Positions 1-6,100 of a stretch of 6,613 bases of DNA are shown piece by piece. The stretch is from Caulobacteraceae bacterium (GTDB lineage: Bacteria > Pseudomonadota > Alphaproteobacteria > Caulobacterales > Caulobacteraceae): contig CANJYY010000154.1 of assembly GCA_947479185.1 (NCBI GenBank), positions 1 through 6,613 of the forward strand, read 5' to 3'. The notes beneath the pieces were generated by a model, which saw only the letters and a list, made by a program, of their open reading frames with translations, was not told the origin of the DNA and searched no databases. Positions within the stretch are counted from its first letter, which is position 1; the number at the start of each line of letters is the position of its first letter. The translations under genes and the position numbers were made by a program.

Positions 1-323
1 GTCGCCCGCGCGCCAGGTTCAAAAATGTTGCTCGAGGACCAAAGGTATTCGGAGCCTTAAAATTTCATTAAATCGGTGTCTCTCGGCTCACGTTGCTGTC
101 CAGATTACATGGGAAGTGCGCGACCATGGCTAAAATGAGCGCGACAGTGCCCCGGTTCGAGCGGGTTAGATCAAAGATACCAGCAATAGATCTTTAGTAT
201 TATTGAAACGCGACATTTGGATAGTATCCAGCGTCACGGCGGACTTCGGAGCGTTATGGCGATGCTGTCAGCGCGATCATGAGTTCCTGGGTAGATGTCA
301 CGCCCCTCGACGCCGCTTGAAGG
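1..323. other. AT-richer non-coding stretch upstream of the MarR remnant
   Basis: No reading frame here has recognisable protein similarity or the G/C-ending codon use of the genes further right. The base composition is clearly more AT-rich than the rest of the window, especially around 45-75 and 165-230. I see short symmetric elements only: AAAGAT at 173-178 facing ATCTTT at 190-195, a direct repeat of TAGATC at 167-172 and 187-192, and a 13-bp dyad at 218-230. The stretch may be an old intergenic region or decayed sequence. No gene end could be identified at the left edge. Confidence 0.6.
203..230 (+). promoter_or_regulatory. weak candidate promoter overlapped by a 13-bp dyad
   Basis: TTGAAA at 203-208 is followed after 16 bp by TATCCA at 225-230, a good -35 and a poor -10. 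The -10 is the right arm of a perfect dyad, TGGATA (218-223), G, TATCCA (225-230). A dyad over a -10 box is what an autorepressing MarR-type operator would look like, and a MarR remnant lies about 95 bp downstream. MarR sites are usually longer (16-20 bp), and the -10 match is only three of six. This is a suggestion only. Confidence 0.22.
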
Positions 324-673
324 GTGACGGTTCGCGCCGGCGACACGGTCCGCATTGAGATGCGCGACGAGAAGCGCCTCTCGATCCCGCAGTGGCGGCT
401 GATGGCGGTGCTGGCCGAGGGCGGCCTGACGCCCCAGGCGCTGGTCGCCCGCACGGCCATGGACAAGGTCACGGTCAGCCGCGCGGCCCAGGGCCTGGTC
501 ACGCGCAACCTCGTCGAGCGCACGGCCAACCAGACCGACGGCCGCTCCCACACCCTGGCCTTGGCCCATGAGGCGGCGCTGCTGGCGGGCCTGGCCCCGC
601 CGAGGTGGCCACGCTCAAGCGTCTGCTGTCCCGCCTCGAGGCCGCCGCCGAGCCGTCGGGCGAGGGACGCTAG
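324..673 (+). pseudogene. decayed MarR-family transcriptional regulator
   Basis: From the GTG at 324, residues 19-80 read as the winged-helix core of a MarR regulator: LSIPQWRLMAVL, then the recognition-helix region MDKVTVSRAAQGLVTRNLVE, then the wing with TDGRSHTLAL. Three defects point to a broken gene. First, the usual N-terminal dimerisation helix (about 30 residues) is missing, and a stop at 318-320 closes the frame upstream. Second, HTLALA runs almost directly into HEAALLAGLAP, so about 15-20 residues usually found between the wing and the last helix are absent. Third, a frame change at the C run 595-598 moves the C-terminal helix (EVATLKRLLSRLEAAAE, 602-652) into another frame, which ends at TAG 671-673; one extra C would restore it. 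Read straight through, the first frame instead runs to 884 across the tRNA gene, which is not credible. The family is clear. The regulatory target is unknown. A sequencing error could explain the frameshift but not the two deletions. Confidence 0.75.
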
Positions 674-690
674 CGCCCGCCATCAGCGCG

Positions 691-718
691 TTGACCTGCG
701 CCCCGCCGTCGCTAGATT
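691..718 (+). promoter_or_regulatory. housekeeping-type promoter of the tRNA gene
   Basis: TTGACC at 691-696 and GCTAGATT at 711-718 are separated by exactly 14 bp. This agrees with the Caulobacter housekeeping sigma consensus (TTGAC, 10-14 bp, GCTANAWC), missing only the last -10 base. Transcription should start near 725, leaving about eight bases before the mature tRNA 5' end at 733. Such a good promoter, so close, suggests the tRNA gene is expressed rather than a relic. Confidence 0.75.
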
Positions 719-732
719 TCCGCCTCCCGCAG

Positions 733-817
733 GCCCCTGTGGTGGAATTGGTAGACGCGCCGGACTCACAATCCGGTTCCGCAAGGCGTGTCGGTTCGAG
801 CCCGACCGGGGGCGCCA
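733..817 (+). tRNA. type II tRNA, leucine-like body with CAC (Val) anticodon and G73
   Basis: A complete cloverleaf folds here. The acceptor 733-739 pairs with 807-813 (seven pairs, including one U-G at 738/808). The D stem is 742-744/756-758. The anticodon stem is 760-764/772-776 with loop CTCACAA. A 13-base variable arm at 777-789 has a CGC/GCG stem, and the T stem is 790-794/802-806 with loop TTCGAGC. The discriminator is G at 814, and CCA is encoded at 815-817. The D loop AATTGGTAGA (746-755), the long variable arm and the A15-U48 combination (747, 789) are those of tRNA-Leu. Yet the anticodon at 767-769 is CAC, which pairs with the valine codon GUG; tRNA-Leu(CAA) would have loop CTCAAAA. 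G73 is also wrong for leucine, where A73 is the rule. All stems are intact and a strong promoter precedes it. It could be a functional odd tRNA or a recently mutated extra tRNA-Leu copy. The structure is certain; the charged amino acid is not. Confidence 0.9.
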
Positions 818-832
818 TCAGGCCGGTTTTTT
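814..832 (+). terminator. weak T-run terminator after the tRNA
   Basis: Six T residues at 827-832 follow the tRNA. The only hairpin before them is GCC (814-816), loop ATCA, GGC (821-823), which is very short and overlaps the tRNA 3' end. It may work as a minimal terminator, but read-through towards the downstream gene is possible. Confidence 0.3.
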
Positions 833-843
833 GCGGTCTATGG

Positions 844-871
844 TTGTCAGATCCCGAGTGCGATCTAGCTT
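844..871 (+). promoter_or_regulatory. candidate promoter giving a leaderless transcript
   Basis: TTGTCA at 844-849 is followed after 14 bp by TCTAGCTT at 864-871, the same geometry as the tRNA promoter at 691-718 but with a poorer -10 (compare GCTANAWC). A start about seven bases after the -10 would fall at 878-881, on or next to the ATG at 881. There is no Shine-Dalgarno-like sequence upstream of that ATG, which fits a leaderless or nearly leaderless mRNA, a class well documented in Caulobacter. Confidence 0.42.
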
Positions 872-880
872 TCACAACGT

Positions 881-2755
881 ATGAGCCCGACGCCCCCCCC
901 TGCGAAGTCCACATCGGGTACGGCGTCGGATGCGCTGTTCGACCGCCTGCTGGTGGACCACGAGTCGTTGACCGCCTCCATCCGGGCCGGGGAGACCGAT
1001 TTCGCGGCCGGGTTTGAGGGCCTGTCGACCTCCTACGCCGTCGTCCGGGCGGACGCCCTCAGCGGGGCGGTGCTTGATCGCGGAGGCCGGGTCCTGCGGG
1101 CGACGTCGACCTTCGCCGCGGACCTCGGCCTCGATGACGAAGCCCCGAGCATCTTCGACATCGGCTTCGATCTGGACGGTCCGACGATCCAACTGGTTCA
1201 TCCGTCCAAGGCGGGCGTGCTCAGCGGCCTCGCCGTGACCACGCCCGCCAGGGCCGCCGGCTGGAAGCTGCCGCCGGAGATCGCCGCCGCCGTCCGCCTT
1301 CCAGGGGCCGCTTTCGTGGCCCTGATGGCCACGCCGGCCTCCACCGGCGCGGGATTCCTCCAGGCCTGCGCCGCCTTCGGGCTCACGCCCAGCCAGACGC
1401 GCGTGGCGCGCAGCGTCCTGCTCACCGGCAACATCCGGCGCACCGCCACAGATCTTGGCATCGCCTACGATAGCGCGCGCGAGTCCATCATCGGTGCGAT
1501 GCGCAAGGTGGGGGTGCGGAAGCTGCCGGCGCTCATCGAGCGGCTGGTTCGGCTCTCCTTCGGCGTCTGGCCGACCGGCGACCTCGGCAAGGCCATCCTG
1601 CTCGACTGCTGGGGCCTGACCCTGCGCCAGGCGACGGTGGCGCTGCGAGTCGCCGAGGGCATGGGCCGCAGCGAGACCGCGGCCGCGATCGGCGTGTCCG
1701 ACGCGACCGTCAAGGCAGAGATGAAGGTCGTCTTCGAGGTCATGGGCGTCCAGTCTGCGGCGGGCCTGACGCGCGTGATCATCGAGGCGCAGATTCTCGG
1801 CCTGCTGACAGACGCCACGGGCACGACTTCGATCGCCGAGGCCGAACACCCTGAGCCACTCGCTCTTGCCCGGCGTGGCGATGACACTCTGGTGGCCTAC
1901 AGCGACTATGGCCCGCGGTCGGGCGCGCCGGTGTTCGTGTTGCACACCAGTTCGGCCTGCCGCTTCGTCCCGGGCGGTCTGGTGGAGGCGTTGCACGCAC
2001 AGGGCTTCCGGCCGATCTCGATCGACCGGCCGGGCTTCGGCCTCACCGATCCGCCCCGCGACCCCGCGGGCTGGCGGGAGGATCCGTTCTCGGCCGCCGC
2101 CGCAGACATGCGTCTGATCGCCGACACTCTGCGGCTCGAGCGGGTCGATCTGCTCTGCCGCGGCGGAGCGCAGGTGGCCATCGCCGCGCACCGGCTCATG
2201 CCGGGGCGGCTGGGGCGGGTGGTCCTGATCAATCCCGATCCCCCGACTGATGACCGGCTCTACCGCGGCCCGGTCGGCGCCGTGGCGGCGCTCTTCTTCC
2301 GCCAGCCGGCGCTGATCGAACGGGTCGCCGGCGCCCTGAGCCACTGGCTTGGCCGGGGGCTGGGGCGCCGGATCCTGCAACATGCCGTCGCCGACAATCC
2401 GTCCGACAGGGCCCTGATGGCGGACCCGCGGCATCTGGCCGACTACGAGCGTGGCTTCCGCCCGTTCACCACAGGGCAGATCGGCGGTTATGTCACCGAG
2501 CAGACCGCCATGACCCGCTGGTCCTCGCCGCCGCTCGCGGGCGTCGAACGCTGGCGCGTCATCCAGGGCGAAGCCGACTGGATGGCCACGCCCGGCGAGG
2601 TCGAGGCCTTCTGGCGCGGCCGCCTTCCCGGCGCCGGATTTCGCATCGTCCCGGGCGCCGGCCGCTTCCTCGTGCTCAGCCATCCCGCGCTCGTTGCCGA
2701 AGCGCTGCGCGCGGCCCCGGCGCCGGCCCGAGCCGACGTTCCCGTCCCCGCCTGA
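881..2755 (+). CDS. double LuxR-HTH regulator fused to a degenerate alpha/beta-hydrolase domain
   Basis: This 624-residue protein is probably a cytoplasmic DNA-binding regulator; no signal peptide or membrane segment is visible. Residues 50-115 resemble a divergent PAS-like fold (weak call). Residues 166-225 form a first LuxR/GerE-type helix-turn-helix (GLTPSQTRVARSVLL, then IRRTATDLGIAYDSARE, ending KVGVRKLPALIERL). Residues 244-305 form a second one (GLTLRQATVALRVAEG, SETAAAIGVSDATVKAE, ending MGVQSAAGLTRVII). Residues 328-612 have the layout of an alpha/beta hydrolase: strand VFVLHTSS, then ISIDRPGFGLTDP (379-391), the elbow region VDLLCRGGAQVA (422-433), VVLINPDP, VIQGEADW (560-567) and VPGAGRFLVLSHP (590-602). 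The nucleophile elbow, normally G-x-S-x-G, reads CRGGA, so serine is replaced by Gly428. The usual GxGH histidine is Arg595. Only the acid (Asp566) remains, so hydrolysis by the normal triad is unlikely; a ligand-sensing role is inferred. ATG 881 is preferred because the frame opens there and a promoter fits. The gene lies 378 bp upstream of an RTX gene in the same direction, its possible target. Confidence 0.85.
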   Translation: MSPTPPPAKSTSGTASDALFDRLLVDHESLTASIRAGETDFAAGFEGLSTSYAVVRADALSGAVLDRGGRVLRATSTFAADLGLDDEAPSIFDIGFDLDGPTIQLVHPSKAGVLSGLAVTTPARAAGWKLPPEIAAAVRLPGAAFVALMATPASTGAGFLQACAAFGLTPSQTRVARSVLLTGNIRRTATDLGIAYDSARESIIGAMRKVGVRKLPALIERLVRLSFGVWPTGDLGKAILLDCWGLTLRQATVALRVAEGMGRSETAAAIGVSDATVKAEMKVVFEVMGVQSAAGLTRVIIEAQILGLLTDATGTTSIAEAEHPEPLALARRGDDTLVAYSDYGPRSGAPVFVLHTSSACRFVPGGLVEALHAQGFRPISIDRPGFGLTDPPRDPAGWREDPFSAAAADMRLIADTLRLERVDLLCRGGAQVAIAAHRLMPGRLGRVVLINPDPPTDDRLYRGPVGAVAALFFRQPALIERVAGALSHWLGRGLGRRILQHAVADNPSDRALMADPRHLADYERGFRPFTTGQIGGYVTEQTAMTRWSSPPLAGVERWRVIQGEADWMATPGEVEAFWRGRLPGAGFRIVPGAGRFLVLSHPALVAEALRAAPAPARADVPVPA

Positions 2756-2797
2756 CCGGACCTCATTACCCCGCAAATGGGCATTGAGCCGCCGCCG

Positions 2798-2838
2798 CGG
2801 ACCGAACGACTATGGCCTCAGGCGAACCATGCGGTCCG
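2798..2838 (+). other. possible two-stem hairpin downstream of the regulator gene
   Basis: CGGACCG (2798-2804) is the exact reverse complement of CGGTCCG (2832-2838), and inside it ATGG (2812-2815) can pair with CCAT (2827-2830). There is no T run. It may slow transcription or protect the 3' end of the regulator mRNA. Chance pairing in GC-rich DNA is also possible. Confidence 0.25.
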
Positions 2839-2900
2839 GCCTGGCAGCGACATCGAATGCAGAACGTCGCCGGGCTGTCGTCACCTGACCTGGCGGCCCG

Positions 2901-2930
2901 AGGGATGAGGCGATCCGATCGCCTCGCCCT
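2901..2930. terminator. long hairpin without T tract, possible 3' end structure
   Basis: GAGGCGAT (2907-2914) and ATCGCCTC (2918-2925) are perfect inverted copies around the 3-base loop CCG. The stem extends outwards through T-G and AGGG/CCCT with a single bulged A at 2905, giving about 13 pairs. An outer TGACC/GGTCA pair (2886-2890, 2932-2936) could add to it. No U tract follows, so classical intrinsic termination is doubtful. A Rho-linked 3' end, an mRNA stabiliser or a protein-binding dyad are alternatives. Confidence 0.4.
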
Positions 2931-2991
2931 GGGTCACCGGGCGGCAACCTATCGGCAAGTACTCGTGAAGACTAACTTCTGAGGCGAAAAC

Positions 2992-3030
2992 ATTCGAGAT
3001 ATCAGCGAATTATTTCACTGTTTTGCGAAT
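2992..3030. promoter_or_regulatory. candidate operator cluster of CGAAT repeats
   Basis: ATTCG (2992-2996) faces CGAAT (3006-3010), forming a 19-bp interrupted dyad. GCGAAT recurs at 3005-3010 and 3025-3030, exactly 20 bp or about two helical turns apart. GCGAA (3025-3029) also faces TTCGC (3035-3039). LuxR-type proteins bind dyads of about 18-20 bp, so these are candidate sites for the upstream regulator. The arms are only five bases, so chance is a real alternative. Confidence 0.28.
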
Positions 3031-3085
3031 GGCGTTCGCCCACGATGACGTGGGGGGAGTCCGGTGACCGGGCATCCCGTAAATT

Positions 3086-3113
3086 TTGGCAAGCGATGCG
3101 CGCCGGCTCTGAC
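3086..3113 (+). promoter_or_regulatory. weak candidate promoter of the RTX gene
   Basis: TTGGCA (3086-3091), a 14-bp gap and GCTCTGAC (3106-3113) share the spacing of the other two promoters proposed here, with mismatches in both boxes. A start near 3119-3120 would leave a leader of about 15 bases that still carries the ribosome binding site. The match is poor. Transcription may instead begin in the AT-rich segment further upstream, with the hairpin at 3098-3120 in the mRNA. Confidence 0.25.
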
Positions 3114-3120
3114 GGCGCGC
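3098..3120 (+). promoter_or_regulatory. GC-rich hairpin next to the RTX ribosome binding site
   Basis: GCGCGCCG (3098-3105) and CGGCGCGC (3113-3120) are perfect inverted copies around a 7-base loop (3106-3112). The stem ends one base before the GAGGGA binding site. If transcribed, it would be a very stable leader hairpin that could limit degradation or tune access of ribosomes. If transcription starts downstream of it, it is a DNA dyad over the -10 region and could be an operator. Confidence 0.45.
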
Positions 3121-3121
3121 C

Positions 3122-3127
3122 GAGGGA
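3122..3127 (+). promoter_or_regulatory. ribosome binding site of the RTX gene
   Basis: GAGGGA lies six bases before the ATG at 3134, a suitable Shine-Dalgarno site that supports this start. It contrasts with the regulator gene at 881, which has none. Confidence 0.65.
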
Positions 3128-3133
3128 CGAGTC

Positions 3134-6100
3134 ATGGCTGACATCACCGGCACCAGCGGCAACGACACCATCACCGGCACGGCTGGCGATGACAACATCC
3201 AGGGCCAGGAAGGCAATGACGTCATCAATGCCGGCGAGGGCAATGACTACGCCAATGGCGCTGAGGGTTCGGACACGCTGAACGGCGAGGGCGGGGACGA
3301 CCGTCTGGAAGGCGGCGAGGGCGACGACACTCTCGATGGCGGCAGCCAGTCCGGGTTCGGCGGCGACGCGGCCGTCTACTACAACGCCACGTCTGGCGTG
3401 ACGGTTGACCTGAACATCCAGGGCGTGGCGCAGAACACTGTCGGCGCCGGACTGGACACCCTGGTCAGCATCGAATCGGCTCACGGCAGCGCCCACAACG
3501 ACACCCTCATCGGGGATGGCCAGGCCAACTATCTGGGCGGCGTCGGCGGCAACGACACCCTGAGCGGAAACGACGGCAACGACACGCTCGAGGGCGGCGA
3601 AGGCGACGACACCATGGATGGTGGGGCCGGGACCGGCGACGGGGTCGGTTTCTACAACGCCCTGAACGGCGTGACGGTGAACCTGACCCTGCAGGGCAGC
3701 GCCCAGAACACCGGCCAGGGCAATGACACCATCACCAACGTCGAGAACATCTTCGGCTCGCACAATTTCGGCGACACCCTGACCGGCGACGGCCAGAACA
3801 ACTACATCGACGGCGACGGCGGCGACGACACCATCGCTGGCGGCGCCGGGTTCGACAACCTGCAGGGCGGGGCCGGCAATGACGTCATTAGCGGCGGAAG
3901 CGACGACGACATTCTGACTGGCGGTCTGGGCGACGACACCCTCGACGGCGGGGCAGGGTCCCAGGATCGGGCGGATTTCTACGACGCGGCAAACGGCGTC
4001 ACAGTCAGCCTCGCCTTGCAGGGTTCTGCCCAGAACACCGGCCAGGGCCTTGATACGCTGGCCGGTTTCGAGAACATCACCGGCTCGAACCAGTATAACG
4101 ACACCCTGACCGGCGACGGCGGCGCCAACCAGCTGTCCGGCATGGGTGGGGACGACACCCTCATCGGTGGGGCGGGCGCTGACTATCTGGCCGGCGGGGA
4201 CGGCAACGATACGGTCCAGGGCGGCGACGACAACGACACTGTGCGCGGCGACCTGGGCAACGACACCCTTGACGGTGGGGCGGGGACCGACAGGGTCGAC
4301 TACTTCAGCGCCGCCAACGGCGTGACCGTGGATCTGCAGATCACCGTCGCCCAGAACACCGGCGAGGGGATGGATACCATCACCAACGTCGAGCAGGTCA
4401 CCGGATCGCAATTCGGCGATGTTCTGACCGGCAACAGCGGCAACAACTTCCTCGACGGCCAGGCCGGAAACGACACCATCTCCGGGCTGGGCGGCAGCGA
4501 CAACGTCAACGCCGGGGCCGGCAACGACACCGTTTCCGGCGGCGACGGCAACGACTTCCTGCTCGGCGGTCTGGGCGACGACAATCTCGACGGCGGCGCG
4601 GGCACCGGCGACATGGCCCAGTACTATGACGCCACCTCCGGCGTCACCGTCAGCCTGCTGCTGCAGGGCCAGGCCCAGAACACCGGCGCGTCCGGCATCG
4701 ATACCCTGGTCGGCTTCGAGCAGCTCGGCGGCTCGGGCCACAACGACACCCTGACCGGCGACGCCGGCAGCAACTTCCTCGACGGCGCGGCTGGCGACGA
4801 CGTGCTCGACGGCGGCGCGGGCAACGATACCCTGCAGGGCAACACGGGCAACGATACGCTCAACGGTGGCGCGGGCACGGGTGACGCCGCCACCTACAGC
4901 AACGCTGGCGGCGGCGTAAGTGTCAGCCTGCTGCTGCAGGGCCAGGCGCAGAACACCGGTTCGGCCGGCACAGACACGTTGTCAGGTATCGAAAACCTCA
5001 CCGGCTCCGGGTTCGGCGACACCCTGACGGGGGATGGCCTCAGCAACTTCCTTAACGGCCTGAACGGCGACGACGTCCTCAACGGCGAGGGCGGCAACGA
5101 CAACATGCAGGGGGGGCTCGGCAACGACACCTTCAACGGCGGAGCGGGCTTCGACACCGCTAACTACGGCGACAACACCACCGGCGTGACGGTCGACCTC
5201 CGCATCCAGGGCGTGTCCCAGAACACCGGCCATGGCATCGACACCCTGATCGGCATGGAGAACGTCAACGGCGGCACGGGCAATGATACCCTGCACGGGG
5301 ACGAGACCAGCAACTTCAACTTTGGCAGTTCCGGCAACGACGTCATGTTTGGCTACGGCGGCGACGACCAGCTGACCGGCGGTCTCGGCGACGACACGAT
5401 CGACGGCGGCGAGGGCGGCGACGTCGCGACCTGGGGGGACGCGGCCAACGGGGTGACCGTCAGCCTGCTGCTTCAGGGTGCGGCCCAGAACACCGGCTGG
5501 GGCAACGATACCCTGATCGGCATCGAGTATCTGTCGGGCTCTGGCTTCAACGATATCCTGACCGGCGATCAGTTCAACAACAGCCTGAACGGCCAGAACG
5601 GCAACGACACCCTCAGTGGCGGTGACGGCGACGACGCGGTGCGCGGCCAGAACGGCGACGACATCATGTCGGGCGGCGCGGGCAACGACTTCCTGACCGG
5701 TGGCGAGGGCAGCGATGTCATCGACGGCGGCGACGGTATCGACCGGCTGGGCATCTCCCTGGCCGCGACCGATCCGCAGACCGGCGCGACCATCGATCTG
5801 AACATCACGACGGCTCAGGACACCGGCCACGGCGTCGACACCATCACCGGCATCGAGCACCTCAGCGGCACCGCCTTCAGCGACACCTTCACGGGCAACG
5901 CGGCGGACAACTACATCGCCGGCGCGATCACCACCGGCGTCACCGGGGCCGATACGCTCAACGGCATGGGCGGCAACGACCTGCTGACCGTCGGCGGCGG
6001 CGACCACCAGCTCGACGGCGGCGCGGATTCCGATACCGTCAGCTTCAACCTGTCCGCTGCAGCCGTAACGGTTTCGCTGGCGACCCAGGGCTCCGCCCAG

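Larger units (their letters stand above)
2756..3133. other. intergenic region with several inverted repeats
   Basis: No gene is supported in these 378 bp; the short frames lack coding character. The left part (2756-2940) is GC-rich and contains two potential stem-loops (2798-2838 and 2901-2930). The middle (about 2951-3030) is distinctly AT-richer and carries CGAAT-type repeats, as expected of a control region. The right part (3086-3127) has a weak promoter match, a strong GC hairpin and the ribosome binding site of the RTX gene. Confidence 0.6.

Noticed and set aside
145..166. A GGTTCGAGC stretch resembling a tRNA T arm
   Set aside because: Flanking bases do not form a five-pair stem with a seven-base TTC loop, and no acceptor or anticodon arm can be built around it.
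733..832. tRNA 3' end as an integration site of a mobile element
   Set aside because: I found no second copy of the tRNA 3' end within the window and no integrase gene, so there is no support here.
674..884. Extension of the MarR frame to 884 as a 186-residue protein
   Set aside because: After the frame change at 595-598 the sequence is unrelated to MarR and runs through the tRNA gene. The family-like C-terminus continues in the other frame and stops at 671-673.
568..1017. + strand frame of 149 residues spanning the tRNA
   Set aside because: It covers the tRNA and the start of the regulator in a different frame, with no family similarity beyond the MarR tail.
872..2776. A 634-residue open frame on the - strand across the regulator gene
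   Set aside because: It is the complement of a well supported + strand gene with clear domain motifs. Its product is a low-complexity mix of Arg, Gly, Ala and Asp with no recognisable fold; long antisense frames are common in high-GC DNA.
2694..2888. Short + strand frame of 64 residues after the regulator
   Set aside because: It begins inside the regulator gene, is rich in Arg and Pro as is typical of shifted GC-rich frames, and has no binding site.
3086..3102. Possible sigma-54 promoter (GG at 3088 and GC at 3100, correct spacing)
   Set aside because: Apart from the spaced GG and GC, the -12 element lacks the TT of TTGC and the -24 element is imperfect; one match of this kind is expected by chance.
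3002..4741. Long - strand frame (579 residues) with Val/Ala-rich repeats
   Set aside because: The apparent repeats (VVAAVAGQGV-like) are the antisense image of the RTX nonapeptides. The + strand frame has a ribosome binding site, a start and a known repeat family.
4982..6007. Second long - strand frame of 341 residues
   Set aside because: It is the same antisense image of RTX repeats, with no independent start signal or domain.
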